This document shows positions 9,635-17,748 of a stretch of 64,000 bases of DNA, piece after piece. The DNA is from Flavobacterium sinopsychrotolerans. Lineage in GTDB: Bacteria; Bacteroidota; Bacteroidia; Flavobacteriales; Flavobacteriaceae. Under the pieces are notes generated by a model. The model was given only the letters and a program-made list of their open reading frames with translations. It was not told the origin of the DNA and searched no databases. Position numbers and translations under genes: made by a program. The stretch's first letter is position 1. Every line of letters starts with the position of its first letter. The stretch spans positions 248,001 through 312,000 of the forward strand of contig NZ_FODN01000003.1 of the NCBI RefSeq assembly GCF_900110375.1, in the 5' to 3' direction.

Positions 9635-10504
9635 ATGATAAAATCATCAGAATTAATATTAAATCCAGATGGTAGCGTTTACCATTTGAATTTAAAACCA
9701 GAACATATTGCACACGATATCATCTTTGTAGGGGATCAAAATCGCGTGGAAAAAATCACACAGTTTTTTGACAGCATCGAATTTTCGACTCAAAAAAGAG
9801 AATTCAAAACCCAAACCGGGATTTTCAAAGGCAAACGAATTACGGTAATGTCTACAGGAATTGGTCCTGACAATATTGATATCGTCATCAACGAATTGGA
9901 TGCTTTGGTCAATATTGATTTGAAAACCCGTCAGCCAAAAGAAAATCTTACTTCACTGAACATCATCCGAATTGGAACTTCGGGTTCTTTGCAAGCGGAT
10001 ATTCCTGTGGACAGTTTTGTACTATCAAAATTCGGATTAGGATTGGACAACATGCTCCGCTCCTATTTGATTGACGAAGTTTCAAATCTGGAAATGGAAG
10101 ATGCTTTTGTGAAACATACCAACTGGGATTTAAGAAAAGGAAAACCATACGTGATTGCATGTTCCGAAAAACTGGAAAAAATAATTGAAAGCGACAAAAT
10201 GCACAAAGGAATTACCGCAACTGCAGGTGGTTTTTACGGTCCACAAGGTCGAGTGTTGCGTTTGAATATTCAAGATGAAGAATTGAATGCTAAAATGGAT
10301 AATTTTGAATTTGGTGACAACCAAATCACAAACTTAGAGATGGAAACCGCAGCAATTTATGGACTTTCGGCACTTTTAGGACACAATGCATTATCACTTA
10401 ACGCTATCATTGCCAATCGTGCTTCGGGAACTTTTAGTGAAGATCCATACAAAGCCGTTGATGAATTGATTGCGTATACATTGGATAAATTGGCGAATCA
10501 ATAG
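9635..10504 (+). CDS. nucleoside phosphorylase, uridine phosphorylase-like
   Basis: 289 residues of the PNP/UDP family, which cleave nucleosides with phosphate for salvage. Visible motifs are IFVGDQNRVEKI near the N-terminus, the phosphate and base region IRIGTSGSLQADIPVDSFVLSKFGLGLDN, and the ribose-binding LEMETAAIYGLSALLGH. The latter, with the NxxxxE(M)ET pattern, is the strongest family signature. Homologues in Bacteroidetes are usually called uridine phosphorylase; a purine preference cannot be excluded. It follows the SUI1 gene by 67 bases. Confidence 0.88.
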   Translation: MIKSSELILNPDGSVYHLNLKPEHIAHDIIFVGDQNRVEKITQFFDSIEFSTQKREFKTQTGIFKGKRITVMSTGIGPDNIDIVINELDALVNIDLKTRQPKENLTSLNIIRIGTSGSLQADIPVDSFVLSKFGLGLDNMLRSYLIDEVSNLEMEDAFVKHTNWDLRKGKPYVIACSEKLEKIIESDKMHKGITATAGGFYGPQGRVLRLNIQDEELNAKMDNFEFGDNQITNLEMETAAIYGLSALLGHNALSLNAIIANRASGTFSEDPYKAVDELIAYTLDKLANQ

Positions 10505-10520
10505 TAAAAAATTCATTTTG

Positions 10521-10602
10521 TTTTGGAGCTATTTCCTGCTATCCGTTACAATCTTTTCCTTTTTAAAGAAAATAAGAAAAGGATTTTCACTCCTATCAGG
10601 GC
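10521..10602. repeat. Flavobacterium-type interspersed intergenic repeat
   Basis: A segment reading TTTTGGAGCTATTTCCTGCT, then a C/T-rich and A/G-rich inverted pair (around CTTTTCCTTTTT and AAGAAAAGG), and ending ACTCCTATCAGGGCT. I recognise this general pattern from intergenic regions of Flavobacterium genomes, from memory and unverified. It can fold as an imperfect hairpin and may be a mobile remnant or a terminator for the phosphorylase gene. Confidence 0.4.
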
Positions 10603-10636
10603 TAAATCATTAAAGAACTAATTTATTGGAAATATC

Positions 10637-11164
10637 ATGAATCTTATTTTAGAAACCGACCGATTAATTTTAAGAGAAATGCTCGCTTCAGATGCAGAAG
10701 CATTATTTGAAATGGACAGCAATCCTAAGGTACATCAATATCTTTGGAACAAACCATTGACGGATATTAGCGAAGTACATTTGTATATCGAATCTGTAAG
10801 AACGCAATATATTCAAAATAATATTGGGCGATTTGTAGTTATTTTGAAAGAAACTAATGAATTAATTGGTTGGGCCGGATTAAAATACAACACCGAAATG
10901 GTAAATAACAAAATTCATTTCTATGATATTGGCTATCGGTTAAACGAAAAATTCTGGGGAAAAGGATATGCTAGTGAAGCCAGTTTTGCATGGCTGGATT
11001 ATGGTTTTAATGTAATGAAAATCAAAATCATGGAAGCCGCAGCGCATACGGATAATATCGCTTCAAATAGAATATTGCAAAAAATTGGACTGAAAATGAC
11101 CGAACAATACATGGAAGATGGCGTTTCTTGGAATTGGTACGAATTAAAAAATCCTAACTTATAA
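10637..11164 (+). CDS. GNAT-family N-acetyltransferase, RimJ/RimL type
   Basis: 175 residues of the acetyltransferase_3 group, opening LILETDRLILREMLASDAEALFEM. The acetyl-CoA loop appears as RLNEKFWGKGYASEASFAWLDYGF, and AHTDNIASNRILQKIGLKMTEQY is the typical late motif. Its stop codon overlaps the next ATG by one base (TAATG), so translation of the downstream substrate-binding protein is probably coupled. Substrate unknown; RimJ/RimL relatives acetylate protein N-termini or small amines. Confidence 0.88.
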   Translation: MNLILETDRLILREMLASDAEALFEMDSNPKVHQYLWNKPLTDISEVHLYIESVRTQYIQNNIGRFVVILKETNELIGWAGLKYNTEMVNNKIHFYDIGYRLNEKFWGKGYASEASFAWLDYGFNVMKIKIMEAAAHTDNIASNRILQKIGLKMTEQYMEDGVSWNWYELKNPNL

Positions 11165-12015
11165 TGAATATAATAAAAATAGCCGGTGTTCCGGAACATT
11201 TCAATCTTCCTTGGCATTTAGCCATAGAAAACGGAGATTTCGAAAAAGAAAATATCAATTTACAATGGACTGATGTTCCCGAAGGAACCGGAAAAATGTG
11301 CCAAATGCTTCGTGATGGCGAAACGGATATTGCCGTAATCCTGACCGAAGGAATCGTGAAAGATATCGTTGCCGGAAACCCGAGTAAAATTGTTCAAGTT
11401 TATGTAGAAAGTCCATTAATTTGGGGAATTCACGTTGCGGCAAACTCCAATTATAAGACGTTAGCTGATTTAGAAAACAAAAAAGTTGCTATTTCCAGAT
11501 TGGGTTCCGGTTCGCAATTAATGGCGTATGTCAATGCGGATAATCAGGGATGGAAAACAGATAATCTTCCGTTCGAAATCGTAAATACTATCGATGGCGC
11601 TGTTGAAGCTTTGACAAACGGAACCGCAGATTATTTCATGTGGGAACGTTTTATGACCAAACCATTAGTCGATAAAGGAATTTTCAGAAGAATTGCTGAT
11701 TGCCCTACACCTTGGCCTTGTTTTGTAATAGCAGTTCGAGAAGAAGTTTTGGAAAACAATCCAGTTCTTATTTCAAAAATTCTTGCAATCATTAATCAAA
11801 CTACAGAAGATTTTAAAGATATTCCAAGTATTGATAAAACCTTAGCTTCAAATTACCATCAAAAAATAGAGGATATTCAAGAATGGCTTTCTTTAACACA
11901 ATGGTCACAAAAGCCATTATCAACTGAAATGTTAAACAAAGTTCAAAATCAACTTTTTCAACTTAAAATTATCGATAAAAAAGGTACTTTTGAGGATATT
12001 GTAAAAACAGTCTAG
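11164..12015 (+). CDS. NMT1/SsuA-like substrate-binding-fold protein without signal peptide
   Basis: 283 residues with the type II periplasmic-binding fold seen in NMT1/THI5-like and taurine or nitrate binding proteins: GVPEHFNLPWHLAIENGDFEKENIN, GTGKMCQMLRDGETDIAVILTEG, LADLENKKVAISRLGSGS. There is no signal peptide or lipobox, so it would stay in the cytoplasm, and no permease or ATPase gene is nearby. That argues for a sensor or enzyme role instead of import. It is translationally coupled to the GNAT gene. Confidence 0.75.
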   Translation: MNIIKIAGVPEHFNLPWHLAIENGDFEKENINLQWTDVPEGTGKMCQMLRDGETDIAVILTEGIVKDIVAGNPSKIVQVYVESPLIWGIHVAANSNYKTLADLENKKVAISRLGSGSQLMAYVNADNQGWKTDNLPFEIVNTIDGAVEALTNGTADYFMWERFMTKPLVDKGIFRRIADCPTPWPCFVIAVREEVLENNPVLISKILAIINQTTEDFKDIPSIDKTLASNYHQKIEDIQEWLSLTQWSQKPLSTEMLNKVQNQLFQLKIIDKKGTFEDIVKTV

Positions 12016-12036
12016 ATTACTGTTTTTATTTTTACT

Positions 12037-12969
12037 ATGATAAAAATAAAAGAAATTAATTTTCAGGGTATTAAACAGCGATTCCAGGTCAAAAAACCTT
12101 GGGATGACGTTATTATTTTTATTCTGAACATATTAATCGCAATTCCATTATTTATCATTGTTCATCAAAATTTAATTAACCCGAACTGGTTTCTTAATAT
12201 TGACAGAGTAGTGCTTTTTTTGGTGATGATTGTAATAATTCAAATCATCCTTCGATTCTTAAGAACTATTATCCTCTTTTGTATTATTTTGTATTTATTG
12301 GTTTTAGTGTACGGTTCTACAATTGGAAATTATGGATTTAACAGCGTTTTTGAAGATTACAATTCAATTATGTACACGATGTCTGACAATCCCTATCCAC
12401 AAGATATTATCATTGCTAAGTTGCTTCCGTTTCCCAATAAATCAAAAATTATCAATGCCATAGAATATCAAAATCCTAAAATCAGGAATTTTGCAGTTAT
12501 GGCTACTACAAAACATTTTAAAGACATAAAAGGATATTCTGATTACAGAACCATCATACAATGCTTTGCCGTTTTCAAAGAAATAAATAGCCGATGGAAC
12601 TACGTAAGCGATCCAAAAGCACGAGATTATATCGCAACGGCTACGGAATCACTGCTTTATTTTTCTGGAGATTGTGATGATCATTCGATACTAATGGCTG
12701 CCGCAATTAAGTCTATTGGTGGAACTCCCCGATTAATTCATACTACAGGCCACATTTACCCGGAAATATTGATAGGATCTCTGACTGATTTAGAAAAAGT
12801 CAATTTTCTAATCAAAAATGTACTATTTGTAAATGAAAGTAATGAAAATAAACTTCATTATCACGTTGATGAACGTGGTCAAATCTGGATGAATCTGGAT
12901 TATACGGCCAAATATCCTGGTGGACCTTTCATGTCAGAAGAAATTCTCGGTGCTTTGACATTGGATTAA
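12037..12969 (+). CDS. membrane-anchored transglutaminase-like protein
   Basis: 310 residues with two or three hydrophobic segments (about 25-44, 57-75 and 76-95) followed by a soluble domain. Cys213 (in SGDCDDHSILMAAA), His239 (TGHIYPE) and Asp288 (WMNLDYT) have the order and context of the transglutaminase-like Cys-His-Asp triad, so a thiol peptidase or amidase-like role is possible. It starts 21 bases after the preceding gene. The topology would place the catalytic domain after the last helix; which side of the membrane is not clear. Function unproven. Confidence 0.75.
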   Translation: MIKIKEINFQGIKQRFQVKKPWDDVIIFILNILIAIPLFIIVHQNLINPNWFLNIDRVVLFLVMIVIIQIILRFLRTIILFCIILYLLVLVYGSTIGNYGFNSVFEDYNSIMYTMSDNPYPQDIIIAKLLPFPNKSKIINAIEYQNPKIRNFAVMATTKHFKDIKGYSDYRTIIQCFAVFKEINSRWNYVSDPKARDYIATATESLLYFSGDCDDHSILMAAAIKSIGGTPRLIHTTGHIYPEILIGSLTDLEKVNFLIKNVLFVNESNENKLHYHVDERGQIWMNLDYTAKYPGGPFMSEEILGALTLD

Positions 12970-13106
12970 TTTTTATGCCATTTTCGTTTAAAAAAGCTAA
13001 TCCAATTTCCTTGCAAATTTTCAAGTATACCAATAATCCTCACTTTTAGTCAATAAATTTTCCTATCTTAACCAAACTGAAATTATTATTTTAATTAAGT
13101 TTTACT

Positions 13107-15368
13107 ATGGAAAATTCAAAATTAAAGGCATTTATCCCATTTTTTTATCTCGTTTGGTCGGATGACCTTTTGTCTCAAAAAGAATTCGTTACGTTACAAG
13201 AATTTATAGGCTCACAGCGCTGGATTTCCGAAAAAGAACAAGAATTTCTTCTTTCAAAAGTAGCGATTTCTGTTCCGCCATCCCGAGCACAACTTGCTGA
13301 ATGGAAAGGTGAAATTGATACTGTTATTCACAACCATCCTTTGTTAAAATCTATATTTGAAGTTTCGATGGCGCTTGCTGAAAACGATTCTTTTATCAAA
13401 GATCACACAGCTGATTTTCTTCAACTGGAAAACGATTTGGGAATTTTAGGCGAAGAAGCAATTGGAAATTTTAAAAATAGGTCAAAAACCTTCACTTCAA
13501 ATTACCAATCTGCCCCTACATTCGAAATTGAAAAACTGACCCAAATTCTTGATGGAAAACAGTCGGTCATTATTAAAAAAGTAAAAACGGTCATCAGCAG
13601 ACCAGAATTTGCCTATGAAAATTCGACTGATACTGCCGTATATCGTGAAAAAGTTTACGGCTGGTGTAAAATCCTTGCAGACGAAAACTTAGGAAACATG
13701 GCGTATCCAAAAAAATACGGCGGTGGCGAAAACATAGCCGATTATTTTGCGATTATGGAAACATTAAGCTATCACGATTTAAGTTTGGTAATTAAATTTG
13801 GTGTACAATTCGGGCTATGGGGAATGAGTATACAATCGCTTGGAACCGAAAAACACTATAGTAAATATTTAAAGGATATTGGCTCACTCCAGTTACCCGG
13901 CTGTTTTGCCATGACTGAAACCAATCATGGTTCGAATGTAAAAGGATTAGAAACAACGGCAAAGTACAACCATAATGACCAAACTTTTACCATTCATACA
14001 CCGCATGAAAAGGCGCAGAAAGAATACATTGGTAACGCAGCAGTTCATGGTCAGATGGCTACGGTTTTTGCCAAATTAGTTATTGATGGAATAGATTACG
14101 GTGTGAATGCTTTTATTGTTCCAATACGGGATAAAAACAGCAAAATCCTGGAAGGAATCACAATTGGTGATTGCGGACTTAAAATGGGACTTAATGGCGT
14201 TGATAACGGGACCATTCGTTTTGAAAATGTGGTTATTCCAAAAGAAAACATGTTGGATCGATTTGCCTCGGTAAACGAAGAAGGAAAATTTGAAAGTCCG
14301 ATTCCAAGTGACAATCGACGGTTTTTTACAATGTTAGGTACTTTGGTCGGTGGCCGAATTGGGATTCCGAGATCAGCTTTGGCTGCAGCCAAATCAGGAT
14401 TGACAATAGCGATACAATATAGCGACAAACGTAGGCAATTTGGACCCGAAGGAGGCTCAGAAGTTCCAATCTTGAATTATCGAATGCATCAACGAAGATT
14501 GATTCCATTACTGGCAAAAACGTATGCGATACATTTTGCTTTGCAATACGTGACGAATCGTTATATTGCTAGAACAGAATCGGAAATGCCAGAAATTGAA
14601 GCCTTGGCAGCCGGAATGAAAGCCTACTCAACCTGGAGTACCACAGGTGTTTTACAAGAATGTCGCGAAGCATGCGGTGGTAAAGGATATTTATCAGAAA
14701 ACAGAATCGATGCGTTGAAAAATGATACCGAAATCTATACTACTTTTGAAGGTGACAATACCGTCTTAATGCAATTAGTTGCTAAAAATCGCTTGTCAGA
14801 ATTTCGCAAGGCATTTGGTGAAATGGATGCTATGGGAATAATTAATTACGTTTTTGAAAATGCCAAAACAGCTATTTCTGAAAAAAATCCAATTGTAACG
14901 CGCAAAACTGAGGAAACCCATTTATTAGATTATGAATTTCACCTGAGCGCTTTCCAATATCGAGAAAAAACAATATTGGCATCAGCAGCAAAGCGATTGA
15001 AAAAACTAATTGATGGCGGACTTGAACCTTATGATGCTTTTAATGTGGTGCAACATCAAATGATTGATGTAGCTGAGGCTTATCTCGAACGAATTGTTCT
15101 AGAGCAGTTTCAAAAAGCCATAGAAGCTATCGAGGATAAGAAAAGTAAGGAAATAATGACTCAGTTATGTAAATTGTATGCACTTTCACAAATGGAAAAA
15201 AATAAAGGATGGTATCTTGAAGATGGTTATATGGAAGCTGCAAAAACGAAAGCCATTCGTAAGATGGTGAATCAGCTTTGCTGGGAAATCAGGCCGGATG
15301 CCGTTTCATTAGTAAAAGCATTTGACATTCCGGATAGTTGTCTTGCAGCTCCAATTGCTTTAGATTGA
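13107..15368 (+). CDS. large acyl-CoA dehydrogenase/oxidase-like flavoprotein
   Basis: 753 residues, far longer than the roughly 380 of classical acyl-CoA dehydrogenases and closer to acyl-CoA oxidase length. The N-terminal 100 residues are helical. The ACAD core has CFAMTETNHGSNVKGLETTAKY (FAD/substrate loop), GNAAVHGQMATVFAKL, GLKMGLNGVDNGTIRF, RRQFGPEGGSEVPILNY and ECREACGGKGYLSENRID, with TTFEGDNTVLMQ close behind. It likely oxidises acyl-CoA in beta-oxidation using FAD. Whether electrons go to ETF or O2 cannot be told. It stands alone. Confidence 0.85.
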   Translation: MENSKLKAFIPFFYLVWSDDLLSQKEFVTLQEFIGSQRWISEKEQEFLLSKVAISVPPSRAQLAEWKGEIDTVIHNHPLLKSIFEVSMALAENDSFIKDHTADFLQLENDLGILGEEAIGNFKNRSKTFTSNYQSAPTFEIEKLTQILDGKQSVIIKKVKTVISRPEFAYENSTDTAVYREKVYGWCKILADENLGNMAYPKKYGGGENIADYFAIMETLSYHDLSLVIKFGVQFGLWGMSIQSLGTEKHYSKYLKDIGSLQLPGCFAMTETNHGSNVKGLETTAKYNHNDQTFTIHTPHEKAQKEYIGNAAVHGQMATVFAKLVIDGIDYGVNAFIVPIRDKNSKILEGITIGDCGLKMGLNGVDNGTIRFENVVIPKENMLDRFASVNEEGKFESPIPSDNRRFFTMLGTLVGGRIGIPRSALAAAKSGLTIAIQYSDKRRQFGPEGGSEVPILNYRMHQRRLIPLLAKTYAIHFALQYVTNRYIARTESEMPEIEALAAGMKAYSTWSTTGVLQECREACGGKGYLSENRIDALKNDTEIYTTFEGDNTVLMQLVAKNRLSEFRKAFGEMDAMGIINYVFENAKTAISEKNPIVTRKTEETHLLDYEFHLSAFQYREKTILASAAKRLKKLIDGGLEPYDAFNVVQHQMIDVAEAYLERIVLEQFQKAIEAIEDKKSKEIMTQLCKLYALSQMEKNKGWYLEDGYMEAAKTKAIRKMVNQLCWEIRPDAVSLVKAFDIPDSCLAAPIALD

Positions 15369-15386
15369 TATATGCTTTATTTTAAA

Positions 15387-15477
15387 AAAGGATTGCATAG
15401 TTTAAAAAAAACTAGTTTCTAATTATTCTATTCAGTATTTAAGGAAAACTTGAATAATTAGCGCTGAAAAATCCTTT
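15387..15477. repeat. nested inverted repeat in the 15369-15708 gap
   Basis: An outer 8-bp pair (AAAGGATT at 15387-15394, AATCCTTT at 15470-15477) encloses a 10-bp perfect pair (CTAATTATTC at 15419-15428, GAATAATTAG at 15452-15461). It may terminate the acyl-CoA dehydrogenase transcript. The remaining 230 bases up to 15708 hold no gene I can support. Confidence 0.45.
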
Positions 15478-15708
15478 CTGTTTTAAATTGAATAAAGTAA
15501 TTTTGCAAGGCTATTCTTTTGTCTTAAAGTTACAAAACTGCCACAAGATGTAATTTTTTAAAAAATGTAAAACTATCATTTTAAACTATATAGAAGCAAT
15601 GAGATATTAGTAACTGTATCATTATTAAATCCAGTTGCAATTGTGTCAGTTTCATTTTTTTTTAGAGAAAACGAATAAAAAGTTTAAATAAAACAGCAAA
15701 TAAAAAAA

Positions 15709-17157
15709 TTGGAAAATAAAGAATCAAGCTGGACTATGTGCCTAGAATGTCAAGGACGAGGCAAGAAAAGTCGGGGACTAACCAAAAAAGCGCGACTTCA
15801 GTACCAGCTGGCGGTAGACCAATTTAAAATTACGAATGGCGAAGATACCACTCCAGTTCCTCCTAAAGGACACCTTCACACCTGCTTGAAATGTTCCGGA
15901 TCCGGGCTGCTTCGTTCTTCCACTCCTCCTATAGCAGATCAAGAAAACTATCCACACCTTGCCATTATTGGTGGAGGTATTGGAGGCGTAGCTCTTGCTG
16001 TTGCCTGTTTGCACCGAGGAATTCCTTTTACCCTTTATGAGCGCGATGATAATTTTGAAGCCAGGTCTCAGGGCTATGGACTTACATTGCAACAAGCCAC
16101 TAAAGCAATTGAAGGATTGGGCATTTTTTCATTGGAAGAAGGGGTAATTTCAACAAGACATTTGGTTCATACGACAGAAGGAAAAGTTATTGGTGAATGG
16201 GGAATCAGAAAGTGGATACAGTCAGATGCGAAAACTTTTCAGAAACGTACCAATATCCATATCGCACGACAATCTTTACGCTTAGCGTTACTTCAACAAC
16301 TCGGTGGACAGGATTCGGTGCAGTGGGGACATCAGTTAGTAGATTTTAAGGAATGTGAGGACAATGGTGTTGATCTAAACTTTCAAGTGGATGGAAAAAT
16401 CAAGAATGCCAAAGCGGATCTAGTAGTTGGAGCTGATGGTATTCGCAGTTCAGTTCGCAGGTTGCTGATTGGTGATAATATTAGCCCATTACGTTATCTA
16501 GGTTGTATCGTGATATTAGGTATCTGTCCTTTAAAAGCACTTGAAGGTCTTAATAGTCATTTACTGGATTCGGCCACTGTATTTCAAACTGCTAATGGGA
16601 ATGAGCGAATCTACATCATGCCTTATGATTCAGACTCGGTAATGTGGCAATTGAGTTTTCCAATGCTAGAAGAAGATGCTAAGGCGTTAAGTGCTAAAGG
16701 ACCTCAAGCACTAAAGGAAGAAGCACTGCGTAGAACTCTGTGGCACAATCCTATTCCTCAGATTTTAGAGACGACTCTGGAAGCTCAGATTTCTGGCTAT
16801 CCTGTATATGATCGGGAATTACTAGAACCAGAATTATTGGCAAAAGCACAGAAAGTAACTCTTATAGGAGATGCAGCTCACCCTATGAGTCCATTCAAAG
16901 GACAGGGTGCAAATCAAGCATTATTGGATGCACTTAATTTGGCTCGCTTAATAACAAGAGGATGCAGACCTTTATCGCAATGGAGAAAAGTTGGAATAAG
17001 GAAAAGTGTATTAACAGAGTTTGAATCAGAAATGTTAGAACGCAGTGCTACAAAAGTGAATGATTCAGCGGCCGCCGCACAGTTCCTGCATTCCGAAATT
17101 GTGCTTCATGAGGGTGATGAGCCGAGAGGACGATGTCTAAAGAAAAAAGACGCATAG
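15709..17157 (+). CDS. class A FAD monooxygenase with N-terminal DnaJ-type zinc-knuckle motif
   Basis: 482 residues. Two CxxCxGxG motifs, Cys11-Cys14 and Cys59-Cys62, resemble half of a DnaJ cysteine-rich domain and could bind one zinc. After a short linker comes a p-hydroxybenzoate-hydroxylase-type FAD fold: IIGGGIGGVALA (86-97), VVGADGIRSSVRR, and LIGDAAHPMSPFKGQGANQAL. Such enzymes hydroxylate aromatic or polyketide substrates; TetX belongs to the same superfamily but no substrate is claimed here. The frame opens with TTG at 15709; the ATG at 15736 (MCLECQGRG) also keeps both knuckles. GC is visibly higher (over 40% in sampled lines, with a GCGGCCGC site) than neighbours, suggesting transfer. 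A strong terminator follows. Confidence 0.85.
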   Translation: MENKESSWTMCLECQGRGKKSRGLTKKARLQYQLAVDQFKITNGEDTTPVPPKGHLHTCLKCSGSGLLRSSTPPIADQENYPHLAIIGGGIGGVALAVACLHRGIPFTLYERDDNFEARSQGYGLTLQQATKAIEGLGIFSLEEGVISTRHLVHTTEGKVIGEWGIRKWIQSDAKTFQKRTNIHIARQSLRLALLQQLGGQDSVQWGHQLVDFKECEDNGVDLNFQVDGKIKNAKADLVVGADGIRSSVRRLLIGDNISPLRYLGCIVILGICPLKALEGLNSHLLDSATVFQTANGNERIYIMPYDSDSVMWQLSFPMLEEDAKALSAKGPQALKEEALRRTLWHNPIPQILETTLEAQISGYPVYDRELLEPELLAKAQKVTLIGDAAHPMSPFKGQGANQALLDALNLARLITRGCRPLSQWRKVGIRKSVLTEFESEMLERSATKVNDSAAAAQFLHSEIVLHEGDEPRGRCLKKKDA

Positions 17158-17214
17158 CATAATCCTATGAATTTACCATTTTATCGCTCAGAGGTTTTAA
17201 AAAAGTCAAGACAT

Positions 17215-17246
17215 AAAAAACTCCATTATTTCTAATGGAGTTTTTT
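17215..17246. terminator. strong bidirectional terminator
   Basis: A 14-bp perfect stem (AAAAAACTCCATTA / TAATGGAGTTTTTT) around a TTTC loop, 58 bases after the monooxygenase stop. Confidence 0.9.
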
Positions 17247-17250
17247 GTGG

Positions 17251-17278
17251 TCCTTAAGAACCTGTTTACGAACCATTT
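17251..17278 (+). repeat. left copy of an imperfect direct repeat flanking the protease-SIR2 segment
   Basis: TGGTCCTTAAGAAC starting at 17248, then TACGAACCATTT from 17267. The right copy at 20455-20480 reads TGATCCTTAAGAAC followed directly by TACGAATCATTT. The 11-mer TCCTTAAGAAC is identical in both; the left copy has about 5 extra bases in the middle. Confidence 0.4.
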
Positions 17279-17380
17279 TCTGCATGATCTAAAGAAAATT
17301 TCAATGAAAGCATAATGAACAATCATTTTTTTTATTATCTTAAAAAAGTCAATAAATTGTACTAAAAATATTTTTTTTAA

Positions 17381-17515
17381 CAGCCAAAAAAATCGTATTG
17401 TCGCCATTTAATCGCTAGAATAATTAAGTTAGGTGCAATTGAACCTACACGAGAAACTTTTTATTTACAAGACAATTCTTTTATTTTAAGATATTTTGGA
17501 AAAGTGTTTATTTAA
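17381..17515 (+). pseudogene. possible ORF remnant with no start codon
   Basis: Between stops at 17380 and 17513 an open frame of 44 codons without ATG ends LGAIEPTRETFYLQDNSFIL and then RYFGKVFI. The composition looks protein-like, yet no start or upstream continuation exists. It may be the tail of a gene cut by an insertion or deletion at the edge of the accessory segment. The rest of the 17158-17527 gap holds only the terminator and the direct repeat. Confidence 0.25.
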
Positions 17516-17527
17516 CTAATATCATAA

Positions 17528-17737
17528 TTAGTGAAGAGTTATATATCCAGTAATTTCAGTTTCCACATTGTTGCCCTTGTAAACCTTAGGTATTTTTTCT
17601 AAAATAATGTTAGAAAGTTTTGCTAAATAAACCACTATATATTGAATACCATTTTTGCGGTACACCCCAATCCCTATAACCTCGTCATAAATACGAAGTT
17701 TAGAATAAAGTTCTTGAGATGCTAATTCAATATCCAT
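17528..17737 (-). CDS. 69-residue partner of the trypsin-like protease
   Basis: Starts MDIELASQELYSKLRIYDEV and contains VIGIGVYRKNGIQYIVVYLAK, IPKVYKGNNVETEITGYITL. This strand pattern (a GIG strand, a V-V-Y strand, then IPK..G..V) resembles the small alpha/beta segment that in many bacterial trypsin-like proteases sits at the N-terminus of the protease chain itself. Here it is a separate polypeptide encoded 11 bases downstream of the protease gene, so the two are in one operon. It could be an inhibitor, prodomain or substrate adaptor. The resemblance is from memory, not a computed alignment. Confidence 0.65.
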   Translation of the reverse strand: MDIELASQELYSKLRIYDEVIGIGVYRKNGIQYIVVYLAKLSNIILEKIPKVYKGNNVETEITGYITLH

Positions 17738-17748
17738 TTTTGATAAAT

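Noticed and set aside
14096..14428. 110-residue ORF antisense to the acyl-CoA dehydrogenase
   Set aside because: Contained in a well-supported gene; Pro/Ser/Ile-rich shadow frame.
15709..17157. TetX-like tetracycline-inactivating enzyme
   Set aside because: It is in the same flavoprotein superfamily, but the zinc knuckle and the rest of the sequence give no specific support for tetracycline as substrate.
17165..17407. 80-residue minus-strand ORF downstream of the monooxygenase
   Set aside because: It spans the strong terminator and the direct repeat, its residues are dominated by Phe/Ile/Lys from AT-rich DNA, and no promoter or start context supports it.
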